From: Caldilineae bacterium
GTDB lineage: Bacteria; Chloroflexota; Anaerolineae; Epilineales; Epilineaceae
Assembly (NCBI GenBank): GCA_020634625.1
Contig: JACKBJ010000002.1
Location: 124,001-188,000 of the forward strand
DNA: 64,000 nt
Direction: 5' to 3'
Numbering within the stretch: the first letter of the stretch is position 1; each line of letters starts with the position of its first letter. The translations under genes and the position numbers were made by a program. The notes under the pieces were generated by a model. That model searched no databases, was not told the origin of the DNA, and was given only the letters and a program-made list of their open reading frames with translations. Shown here piece after piece: positions 17,605-24,705 of this stretch.

Positions 17605-19295
17605 GCCGTCCGGGACGACCCGACTGGCGGCGCCATTGGTGGTGGGTTCTGCCGGCGCTGCTCGGGCTCTACGGTTTCTTGCCGGTGGCCGGGCAGGTGA
17701 TCCTGTTGCCCGGACGCGAGCGGCCCGACTTGCTGGTCCTGCCGGCCGGGCAAGCCGGCCATGCCGTCGTGCTGCCGGGCGAGGGCTCGCGGCCGACCTG
17801 GCCGCTGATGCGGGTCGCGCCGGAGGCGCCGGCGCCGGGCCAGGTGGCCACGCTGTGGGTGACCGACCGCCTGCCCTGGGCGCACATGCGGCTGACGGTC
17901 GACGGCCGGCCGGCGCGCTACGAGCCGCCGCCGATCCCATCCGAGAGGCGTGACGGCGGCCTGCCGACCTGGACCTGGGAGTGGACCTTCAGCATGCCCG
18001 CCTCGGGGACGGGCGAGCTGATCTTCTACCATGACTGCGACCGGGGCTGCGTCGAGCGCGGGCGCCTGGCCTTGGGTCCCGAGCTGGGTGGGGCGGGGTC
18101 GGACGGTGGCGGGGACCGGGCTGGCGGATCGTCGGCGGGCGATGGGACGGAGGCCGGCGCACCGGGTGGCCTGGAGACCGATGCCGACGGGAGACCGTCG
18201 ACCGGGCTGCGGCCGACCAAGCTGGGACTGGTCTTCCCGCATCCCGACCGGAACTGGCACGGCCGGGCCGGCTGGGCGGTCGAGCTGAGCTATGCCCGCG
18301 AGCCGGACGCGCCCTACTGGGGCATCGACGACCTGGCGGGGCGGCTGCACGCGCATCGCGCCGCGGGCCAACGCGTGCTGCTGCGGGTCGACTACGACCG
18401 ACGGCAGAGCCTGCCGCCGCAGGGAAACCTGATCGCGCTGCGGGAGTACCTGGACTACGCCCGTCGGCTGGCGGCCGACGCCCGGATGGCCGGTGTCTAC
18501 GCCTACTTCTACGGCAGCGGCTACAACGCGGCCGACGCCAACGGCCTGGCCGGCGACCTGCCGGTGACACCCGAGTGGTATGCCCGGGTCTTCAACGGTG
18601 CGGGGGTCGATCCGGCCGACGACGACAACCTGGTCGAGGTCGTGCGCGGGGTCGCGCCCGGCGCGCGGCTCCTGGTCGGACCGATGCGGCCCTTCGTGGC
18701 CGACCGGGGCGGCCGCCGGGCCTGGACGGTCGACGCGCCTTGGCTGAGCGACTTCGAGAGCCTGGTCGTGGCGCTGGAGGCCGGCGCGGCCGCCAAGGCG
18801 GCGCTGGGTCGGCCGGGCCGGCCGGACGGCTTCGCCCTGCACCTGCCGGGTCGGCCGGAGGCGCCCGAGCTGGCCGGCGCCGCGGCGGCCGACGAGCCGC
18901 GCCTGGACTGGCGGCGCATCGACTGGTCCGCGCTGGACCCGGCCCTCTCGCGCCTGGCGCCCGAGGCCGGCGGCGCTCGCGGGGGCTTCGCGGTCTACCG
19001 CGATTGGCTGGCGATCATCAACGCCCATCCGGGCACGCGCGGCTTGCCCGCCTACGTCACGGCCGCCAACACCTATGCGCCCGACGCGGGGACCGCGCCG
19101 GCCGAGGGCTATCCGGAGGGCTGGCTCACGGCGGCCTACGAGACCCTGCTGGCCGAGCCCCAGGTCGAGGCGCTGTGCTGGTTCGTGGACGGCATCCCGG
19201 GCGACACGCAATGGCGCGACTTCCAGCTGACCGAGCCGGTCGGCCGCAGCGCGGCGGCGGCGGCCGAGCTGGATGCCCTGTTGGAGGCACGCTGA
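17601..19295 (+). CDS. Secreted or membrane-anchored barrel protein encoded between kinase and regulator
   Basis: The 564-residue protein is not a recognised named family. It has an N-terminal membrane or signal segment (about 13-33) and a beta-rich domain (about 55-155) with HDCDRGC. A Gly/Asp-rich linker follows (about 160-195). The rest resembles a glycoside-hydrolase barrel: LGLVFPHPDRNWH, RVLLRVDYDR, AGVYAYFYGSGYN, LLVGPMRPF, LPAYVTAANTY and ALCWFVDG are strand-like elements. It overlaps the kinase at ATGA (17601-17604) and the regulator at TGATG (19293-19297), so its synthesis is probably coupled to both. It may act as an extracellular input to or target of the two-component pair; this is inferred from gene order only. 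Confidence 0.6.
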   Translation: MSRPGRPDWRRHWWWVLPALLGLYGFLPVAGQVILLPGRERPDLLVLPAGQAGHAVVLPGEGSRPTWPLMRVAPEAPAPGQVATLWVTDRLPWAHMRLTVDGRPARYEPPPIPSERRDGGLPTWTWEWTFSMPASGTGELIFYHDCDRGCVERGRLALGPELGGAGSDGGGDRAGGSSAGDGTEAGAPGGLETDADGRPSTGLRPTKLGLVFPHPDRNWHGRAGWAVELSYAREPDAPYWGIDDLAGRLHAHRAAGQRVLLRVDYDRRQSLPPQGNLIALREYLDYARRLAADARMAGVYAYFYGSGYNAADANGLAGDLPVTPEWYARVFNGAGVDPADDDNLVEVVRGVAPGARLLVGPMRPFVADRGGRRAWTVDAPWLSDFESLVVALEAGAAAKAALGRPGRPDGFALHLPGRPEAPELAGAAAADEPRLDWRRIDWSALDPALSRLAPEAGGARGGFAVYRDWLAIINAHPGTRGLPAYVTAANTYAPDAGTAPAEGYPEGWLTAAYETLLAEPQVEALCWFVDGIPGDTQWRDFQLTEPVGRSAAAAAELDALLEAR

Positions 19296-19963
19296 TGTCC
19301 GGCGCGGGCGGCGTGGCCGATGCCCGGTCGGTGGAGCCGATCACCGTGCTGCTGGCCGACGACCATCCCGCGCTGCGCATGGGCCTGCGCCTGCTGCTCG
19401 ATCGGGCGCCGGACATCCGGGTGATCGAGGAGGTGGGCGACGGCGAGCGCGCGTTGGCGCGCGGCATCGCCCTGGCGCCGACGGTGATGGTGCTGGACTG
19501 TCGCCTGCCGGGCCTGGACGGGGTGACGGTGGCCGCTCGGCTGCGCGAGCGGGGCGCGACCCCGCGCGTGCTGGCCCTCAGCGCCCACGACGAGGCGCAG
19601 TACGTGCGGGGCATGCTGGACGCCGGCGCGGCGGGCTATCTGCTCAAGGACGAGGCACCGGGCGAGATCGTGGCGGCGGTGCGGGCGGTGGCGCGCGGCA
19701 AGCGTTGGTTCAGCAGGGGTGTGGTCGACGAGGTCCGTGCCTGGGATCGCGGCGAGCGGCCGGCCGGCCTGACCGAGCGCGAGCTGGACGTGCTGCGCCT
19801 CTTGGCCCGCGGCTCGAGCAACGGCGAGATCGCCCAGCAGCTGGGGGTGAAGGAGCGCACCGCCGTCTTCCACGTCAGCAACATCCTGCGCAAGCTGGAC
19901 CTGGGCTCGCGGGTCGAGGCGGCGGTCTGGGCGCGGGACCATGGCCTGGGGCTGGACCGATGA
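19295..19963 (+). CDS. NarL/FixJ-family response regulator
   Basis: The 222-residue protein has a receiver domain (about 15-130): acidic pocket D22/D23, phosphoacceptor D68 in LDCRLPGLDG, S96 and K118. A LuxR-type helix-turn-helix follows (about 158-218; LTERELDVLRLLARG, SNGEIAQQLGVKERTAVFHVSNILRKL). It is probably phosphorylated by the kinase at 16411-17604 and controls transcription. The ATG overlaps the stop of the upstream gene in TGATG, and its own stop overlaps the kinase gene dgkA in ATGA. Confidence 0.93.
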   Translation: MSGAGGVADARSVEPITVLLADDHPALRMGLRLLLDRAPDIRVIEEVGDGERALARGIALAPTVMVLDCRLPGLDGVTVAARLRERGATPRVLALSAHDEAQYVRGMLDAGAAGYLLKDEAPGEIVAAVRAVARGKRWFSRGVVDEVRAWDRGERPAGLTERELDVLRLLARGSSNGEIAQQLGVKERTAVFHVSNILRKLDLGSRVEAAVWARDHGLGLDR

Positions 19964-20364
19964 CCGGTGCGGACGAGGGGGGTGGGCGGATGCGGGTTGC
20001 GATGTGGGGGCTCGGGAGGTCGTTTGGCTACGCGTTCGCGGGCATCGGCTACCTGTTCCGGAGCCAGCGGAACGCGCGGATCCATGCCGGGGCGGCGACG
20101 GGGGTGCTCGGCCTCGGGCTCTGGCTCGGGTTGCCGGCGCGCGACTGGGCCGTCCTGGTGCTGACGATCGGCATGGTGCTGGCCGCCGAGGGCTTCAACA
20201 CGGCCATCGAGGCCACGGTCGATCGCTTCGGCCCCGAGCGCCACCCGCTGGCGGGGACGGCCAAGGACGTCGCGGCCGGCGCGGTGCTGCTGACGGCGCT
20301 GGCAGCGGTGGCGGTCGGCCTGCTGCTGTTGGGGCCGCCGCTGCTGCTGCGGCTGAGCGGCTGA
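19960..20364 (+). CDS. dgkA: Undecaprenol/diacylglycerol kinase (DgkA/UdpK family)
   Basis: The 134-residue integral membrane kinase phosphorylates undecaprenol or diacylglycerol, recycling the lipid carrier for wall and glycan synthesis. The conserved N-terminal region SFGYAFAGIGYLFRSQRNARIH is followed by a membrane helix. The active-site stretch AEGFNTAIEATVDR carries the catalytic glutamates, and AKDVAAGAVLL begins the last helix. The family cannot be split into lipid-specific types by eye; many Gram-positive-like members are undecaprenol kinases. The ATG at 19960 overlaps the response-regulator stop. It is the last gene of the operon. Confidence 0.88.
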   Translation: MTGADEGGGRMRVAMWGLGRSFGYAFAGIGYLFRSQRNARIHAGAATGVLGLGLWLGLPARDWAVLVLTIGMVLAAEGFNTAIEATVDRFGPERHPLAGTAKDVAAGAVLLTALAAVAVGLLLLGPPLLLRLSG

Positions 20365-20522
20365 GCGGCTTGAGCGGACGACTGGCTGAGCGGACGAGCG
20401 GACGAGGGATCCCGTGGCGCTCGGGCTCGAGCGCGAACCGAACGACCCTTGGCCGAGACCGCGCTGTCGCCGCCTGGCGACCGGCGGCGGTCCGGCGCAA
20501 AGCCAGGTGGGGGACGGCTGCC

Positions 20523-20563
20523 TCCGACGGCCGGCGCAGCAGGTCAGCGCGCCGGCCGTCGGA
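20523..20563. terminator. Bidirectional hairpin between convergent dgkA and RIO kinase genes
   Basis: A perfect 15-bp inverted repeat (20523-20537 with 20549-20563) encloses an 11-base loop in the 211-base convergent gap. There is no T run, but the location fits a shared terminator. Confidence 0.55.
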
Positions 20564-20575
20564 AGCCAGCTCGGC

Positions 20576-21637
20576 TCAGCCTTCGCCCAGCTCGCGCTCC
20601 AGCTCCCGCGCCTCGCGCTGCTGTTCCAGCAGCGACAGCTCGCTGGGCAGGCGCTGCGGGTCGCTCCAGGGATCCTCCTCCAGCGCGCGCGACCAGATCG
20701 CCTGGGCCAGGGCGGCCGCGTCGGCCTGGATGCCGTAGGCCCCGAAGTACTGGCAGATCCGCAGGACGTCGCGATCGAAGATGGCGCGCGCCTCCGGGTT
20801 GCGCAGCGGATCGACCACCTGGGGGAAGTCGATCAGGGTGACGCTGCCCTGGTGATAGAGCACGTTGTAGGCCGAGAGGTCGCCGTGGACGATGCCGCAC
20901 TCGAGCATGCGCTCGATGTCGAAGAGCAGCCGCTCGAAGAGCGGGCCGGCCTCGTCCCGCGGCAGGCGGACCTGGCTCAGGGTCGGCGCCGGCATCTCCG
21001 GCTCGCCGACGTAGCCCATCAGGATCACGTTCGGGCCGCTGTCGAAGGGCTCAGGGACGTCGACGCCGGCCGCGTGCAGCAGGCGCATCGCGTTCAGCTC
21101 GTGCGCCAGCCAGGAGTCGTGCGCCAGCTGCTTGCCGCGATCGGTGCCCTTGGCGATCGCCCGTTGCGCCCGGTCGTCGCGCAGCTGCTTGCCTTCGGCA
21201 TCCAGGTTCTCGCGGCCACGGCGGTAGCGCGCGTCGTTGCGCAGGTTGCGGAAGCGGCGCGGCCGGTAGACCTTGGCCGCCACCAGGCCGCCGCCCAGGC
21301 CGGGGCTGGCGCAGAGGTAGACGCAGGCCTCCTTGCCGCCCTTGACCATGCGCAGCACGTCGGTGATCTCGCCGCGGAGGTAGAAGCCGGCCAGGGCCTC
21401 GTAGAGCCAGGCGCGTTCGTGGCGCGAGGGCTGGTAGCGCGTCTGGAAGCCGGTCTCCAGGCTCTCGTCCTGGTCGGCCACGCTGGCGATGCGCGCCTCG
21501 CGGTTCGGGCGCTGGCTGGGGCGGGCGCGGGCCGCTCGGTGCGCCTCGCGCTTGCGCCCGAGCAGCGATCGTTCGAGCGTCTCGCCCAGATCGTCGTAGG
21601 GATCGAAGTCATAACGGGGATTGGGGTTCGCGTTCAT
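20576..21637 (-). CDS. RIO-type serine/threonine protein kinase
   Basis: The 353-residue cytoplasmic kinase carries RIO hallmarks. An ATP-loop-like GGKEACVY (100-107) is followed by the ATP lysine in AAKVYRPRRFRN (K122), the catalytic loop VHGDLSAYN (D253, N258) and the metal-binding IDFPQVVDP (D270). Archaeal and eukaryotic RIO kinases act in ribosome maturation; the bacterial role is not settled. The ATG at 21637 has a weak GAGG about 12 bases upstream. The 19-residue peptide gene and an intrinsic terminator lie between its start and the isoaspartyl-peptidase gene, so it may be expressed by read-through or from an unseen promoter. Confidence 0.88.
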   Translation of the reverse strand: MNANPNPRYDFDPYDDLGETLERSLLGRKREAHRAARARPSQRPNREARIASVADQDESLETGFQTRYQPSRHERAWLYEALAGFYLRGEITDVLRMVKGGKEACVYLCASPGLGGGLVAAKVYRPRRFRNLRNDARYRRGRENLDAEGKQLRDDRAQRAIAKGTDRGKQLAHDSWLAHELNAMRLLHAAGVDVPEPFDSGPNVILMGYVGEPEMPAPTLSQVRLPRDEAGPLFERLLFDIERMLECGIVHGDLSAYNVLYHQGSVTLIDFPQVVDPLRNPEARAIFDRDVLRICQYFGAYGIQADAAALAQAIWSRALEEDPWSDPQRLPSELSLLEQQREARELERELGEG

Positions 21638-21804
21638 CGTTTCGGGAAGCCTCGTGGAGCTCGTGGGGCGAGGGCCGGGCTTGGGCCGGGCCAGCGGGTT
21701 GCCCCAGGGAATGCCATCGGTCGGGGGCTCGTGACGTCCCGCGGCCGGTGCGAGCTTCGCGCGGCAGGCCGGTCCGGCCCGCGGAGCGGGCGCGGCGGTC
21801 TCCG

Positions 21805-21840
21805 AAACGAAAAAGGGCCACGGGCGGACAAGCCCGTGGC
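21805..21840 (-). terminator. Strong intrinsic terminator after the 19-residue peptide gene
   Basis: A 9-bp stem GCCACGGGC/GCCCGTGGC (21817-21825 with 21832-21840) has a 6-base loop. On the minus strand it is followed by CCTTTTTCGTTT. It lies 35 bases after the peptide stop and 168 bases before the RIO kinase start. It could be a simple terminator or an attenuator. Confidence 0.85.
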
Positions 21841-21875
21841 ACCGCAAGCGCGTTCGCGCAAGTCAGACGGTGGGA

Positions 21876-21935
21876 TCAGCAGGCAGGCCCGCAGGACACG
21901 AGAGGGTCGCGCATCGCGACGGTTCCGACTTGCAT
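21876..21935 (-). CDS. Putative 19-residue peptide gene (MQVGTVAMRDPLVSCGPAC)
   Basis: The reading frame runs from ATG at 21935 to TGA at 21876-21878. AAGGAGG lies about 6 bases before the ATG, the best ribosome-binding site in this part of the window. A promoter (TTGACA, 18 bases, TAGGCT) lies about 60-90 bases upstream, and an intrinsic terminator ends the unit 35 bases after the stop. The peptide ends in CGPAC, with cysteines at 15 and 19, and has no signal sequence. I know of no family for it. It could be a free micropeptide or modified-peptide precursor, or a leader peptide that controls read-through into the RIO kinase gene. Translation is inferred from the flanking signals, not from homology. 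Confidence 0.6.
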   Translation of the reverse strand: MQVGTVAMRDPLVSCGPAC

Positions 21936-21993
21936 CGTGGTGCCTCCTTGTCGTGCGTGATCTCGCACCCCGGATCGGGTCGCGAGCCCGAAC

Positions 21994-22023
21994 AGCCTAA
22001 CACGAAGCGGCGCGCAATGTCAA
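21994..22023 (-). promoter_or_regulatory. Promoter of the 19-residue peptide unit
   Basis: On the minus strand, TTGACA (22018-22023) and TAGGCT (21994-21999) are 18 bases apart. The boxes lie in the gap just past the end of the isoaspartyl-peptidase gene. The predicted leader is about 50 bases. Confidence 0.75.
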
Positions 22024-22064
22024 CGGGCAAGTTCCGAAGCGAGCCGGGCGAGACCGGTCCGTGC

Positions 22065-22922
22065 TCAGCTGCCGGACTCGATCGGCCCCGCGCCGGTGGC
22101 ATGGGCGAAGGGCATGGCGCCGGTGTTGTGCAGGCAGCCGATGCCACCCCGGGCGTCCACCGCGATCAGGCCGCCTTCGGCGCCGGCCCGCGCCGTCAGC
22201 TGGCGGATGGCGGCCTCGCAGGCGGCCTGGGCGCTGAAGCCCAGGCCGACCAGGTCGCAGACGTGCTTGCTGATGACCAGCTTCATCAGCGCCTCGCCCT
22301 GGCCGGTGGCGCTGACGGCGGCGGTCAGGTCGTCGGCGTAGCCGCCCGAGCCGACCAGCGGGCTGTCGCCCACCCGGCCGGGGAGCTGGCCGCGCATGCC
22401 GCCGGTGGAGGTGCCGGTCGCCAGGTGTCCGGAGCTGTCCCGCGCCACCGCGCCGACGGTGTCTCCGATCTCGCTGCCATAGCGCGGCGGCACCGGCAGC
22501 ACCCGCAGGTCCTCGGTCCGACAGCGCGGGAAGCCGATGCGATCGGCGAAGTCGCTGGCGCCCTGGCCGGCCAGCAGGGCATGCGGCGTGTCCTGCATCA
22601 CCCGTCGGGCCAGGCTGATCGGGTTGCGCACCCGTTCGACGGCCGCCACGGCGCCCAGGTCCAGGCTCTGGCCATCCATGATCAGGGCATCCATCTCGAT
22701 GCCGCCGGCGGTGTTGGGGAAGCTGCCTCGCCCGGCGTCGAAGACCTCGCAGTCCTCGAGCAACCGGATGGCCTGCTCGACCGCGTCCAGGGCCGAGCCG
22801 CCGGCAAGCAGCGTTGCCTGGCCCCGTGCCGCGGCCTCGCGGCAGGCCGCGAGCGCCAGGTCGAGCCGGTCCTCGAGGCGCCAGCGGCCGGCGCCGCCGT
22901 GAACGACGATGATGGGCGTCAT
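22065..22922 (-). CDS. Isoaspartyl peptidase/L-asparaginase (Ntn hydrolase)
   Basis: The 285-residue protein belongs to the plant-type asparaginase family, which cleaves itself to expose a catalytic threonine and then hydrolyses isoaspartyl dipeptides or asparagine. The N-terminus IVVHGGAG and the stretch FDAGRGSFPNTAGGIEMDALIMDG are family hallmarks. The nucleophile is T155 in GDTVGAVARD. TGTSTGG and RVGDSPLVGSGGYAD form the substrate pocket. The gene begins 24 bases after the AAA/winged-helix gene, so the two are probably one transcript. The role is likely removal of damaged peptides. Confidence 0.93.
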   Translation of the reverse strand: MTPIIVVHGGAGRWRLEDRLDLALAACREAAARGQATLLAGGSALDAVEQAIRLLEDCEVFDAGRGSFPNTAGGIEMDALIMDGQSLDLGAVAAVERVRNPISLARRVMQDTPHALLAGQGASDFADRIGFPRCRTEDLRVLPVPPRYGSEIGDTVGAVARDSSGHLATGTSTGGMRGQLPGRVGDSPLVGSGGYADDLTAAVSATGQGEALMKLVISKHVCDLVGLGFSAQAACEAAIRQLTARAGAEGGLIAVDARGGIGCLHNTGAMPFAHATGAGPIESGS

Positions 22923-22946
22923 GGCCAGGCTCGCCGTGGACGCCGA

Positions 22947-24320
22947 TCAGGCGTCCAGGCCCTCCGCCGCGTCGGAAGCCGTCGGCGCCTCGCTCATGGC
23001 CGGGTTCTGGAAGCGGTAGCCCTGACCGCGGATGCTCTCCAGCGGCTCGAAGTCGCCGCCGGCCGCCTCGAGCTCCTTGCGCAGCCGGCTGATGGTCTTC
23101 TCGATCATCGCGTCCGAGACGCCCATCGGCTCCTTGTCGTACTCGGGCCAGACGGCCTCGGCGATGTCGTCGCGCGAGACGATCAGGCCGCGGTGGTCGA
23201 TCAGGTAGGCCAGCAGCGCGCGCTCCTTGGGCGGCAGGTCGACCAGGCGTCGCCCGGCCCGCACCCGGCCCGTCTCGGCGTTCAGCTCGATCCGGCGCAG
23301 CTGGCGGCGGATGTAGTCGGTGAAGGCGCTCGAGAAGATGCGGCCGTCGACGACGTAGCCGCGGCGCTCGAGCGAGCGCAGGGCCTTGTCGAAGTCGATG
23401 CCCAGCGCGTCGGCCGGGTCGGCGCCGATGGCCAGCCAGGTCAGCGCGATGCGCTCGCTCTCGGGCAGCTTGGGCCAGGCGTCGTCGAAGAGGGCGCCGG
23501 TCTGGGTGGCGAACTCGCGCCGGATGGTCTCGATCTGCTCGGGCGTGACGTGGCTCTCGCCGCCGGCGTGGAAGTAGAACAGCGCCGAGGCCACCTGCAT
23601 GTAGAAGGGGAAGCGACCGGCCAGCTCGCCGATGACGTCCTTGACCTTCATGAAGTCGAAGTCGGTCAGCTCGGTCTTGTCGGCCAGGAAGAAGTCGACC
23701 GTGGCCGGTGAGAAGGAGCCGATGTAGATGCTGCGGATGGTGTTGAAGAAGGGGGGGCCATCGCCCTTCTCGGTGCGGTACTCGCTGAGGTCGAAGCGCG
23801 AGGTGGCGATGATGGCGATGTCGTACTCGTTGACCAGCACCTCGAACCATTCCCAGAAGCTGGGCTCGAAGCCGGCCAGCACCTCGAACTCGTCCATCAG
23901 CAGCACCAGGCGCCGGTCGCGGTCGGCCAGGTCCTCCAGGTAGTCGACCAGCCACTGGCGGTCGATGGTCTCGGCGTTGAAGTCGACGCTGGCGTCGGGA
24001 TCGGCCCGGCGCAGGGCCCGGCCGATGCGGCGCAGCAGGGCCTCCGGCCCGTCCGAGGCCAGCTGCGAGCTGACGAAGGCGAAGCAGAGCGCGGCCTCCT
24101 CGGCCGGCGCCAGGTGCTCGGCCCGCACGTCCGCGTCCATCATCTGGTAGATGATCGAGGTGTTGCCACAGCGATGCTCGCCGACGATCGACACCCGCTG
24201 CCCGGCGACGGCGGCCGCGAAGGCCTCGCGCAGCACGGCCTTGCGGCCGTAGAAGTCGGCCGGGTTCTTGATCGGCTTGCCGAGCACGAAGGGTGTGCGG
24301 TAGGCGCGATGCTCGGTCAT
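22947..24320 (-). CDS. AAA/STAND-like ATPase domain fused to an OmpR-type winged helix; Walker A lysine missing
   Basis: The 457-residue protein starts with FVLGKPIKNPADFYGR, a typical lead-in of archaeal-type AAA/STAND ATPases. The P-loop is GEHRCGNTS (47-55): the invariant lysine is replaced by asparagine (codon AAC). Walker B LVLLMDEFEVL (D143, E144) and a sensor-like IIATSRFDL are intact. The C-terminal region (about 350-445) is a winged helix of the response-regulator type, ending ESIRGQGYRFQ. It probably binds DNA, and the ATPase domain may bind nucleotide without hydrolysing it. The ATG at 24320 is preferred over 24338 because GAGGAG precedes it. The isoaspartyl-peptidase gene follows. 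Confidence 0.85.
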   Translation of the reverse strand: MTEHRAYRTPFVLGKPIKNPADFYGRKAVLREAFAAAVAGQRVSIVGEHRCGNTSIIYQMMDADVRAEHLAPAEEAALCFAFVSSQLASDGPEALLRRIGRALRRADPDASVDFNAETIDRQWLVDYLEDLADRDRRLVLLMDEFEVLAGFEPSFWEWFEVLVNEYDIAIIATSRFDLSEYRTEKGDGPPFFNTIRSIYIGSFSPATVDFFLADKTELTDFDFMKVKDVIGELAGRFPFYMQVASALFYFHAGGESHVTPEQIETIRREFATQTGALFDDAWPKLPESERIALTWLAIGADPADALGIDFDKALRSLERRGYVVDGRIFSSAFTDYIRRQLRRIELNAETGRVRAGRRLVDLPPKERALLAYLIDHRGLIVSRDDIAEAVWPEYDKEPMGVSDAMIEKTISRLRKELEAAGGDFEPLESIRGQGYRFQNPAMSEAPTASDAAEGLDA

Positions 24321-24377
24321 GGCGCGGCTCCTCGGCATGCTGGAGGCGGCGGCGCTCGCCGTCTCGCTGGTGACTGG

Positions 24378-24407
24378 ATGCTATCACGCGGGCGAGCGGC
24401 ATGTCAA
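24378..24407 (-). promoter_or_regulatory. Promoter of the AAA/winged-helix - peptidase operon
   Basis: On the minus strand, TTGACA (24402-24407) and TAGCAT (24378-24383) are separated by 18 bases, about 60 bases before the start codon. Confidence 0.75.
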
Positions 24408-24536
24408 TCGTTCTCGAGGGCTCGAGATCCGGCCTACCGGCTCCGGCGACGCGCGTTCGAGCGCGGCGATCGCAGCCGCCGGGCAGCGCGCGCGAGACGG
24501 GCTCCGCGGCCGGCGGGCAGCGTTGCGCAAGGGGTC

Positions 24537-24565
24537 TTGAAGGCCCCGTTCGGCCATGCTAGCGT
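24537..24565 (+). promoter_or_regulatory. Probable promoter of the ankyrin-repeat gene
   Basis: TTGAAG (24537-24542) and TAGCGT (24560-24565) are 17 bases apart. The rest of the 385-base divergent gap (24321-24705) shows nothing else besides the opposite promoter at 24378-24407. Confidence 0.5.
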
Positions 24566-24705
24566 TAGGGCCATCGGCGCGAGCAGGGCGCCGCCTGGTC
24601 CGCGGAAAGGGAGCGTCCCACCTGTGCCGATCGGCTGAGGCAGCGACGACATCTCTTTCGGCCCGATGCTGGCGGACCCCGGGCGAAGCACGAAGGAGGG
24701 TCGTC

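Noticed and set aside
21843..21878. Reading the 19-residue peptide's TGA as selenocysteine too
   Set aside because: The codons past it run straight into the intrinsic terminator stem, encode no recognisable protein, and no GGU-loop hairpin is seen at the right distance.
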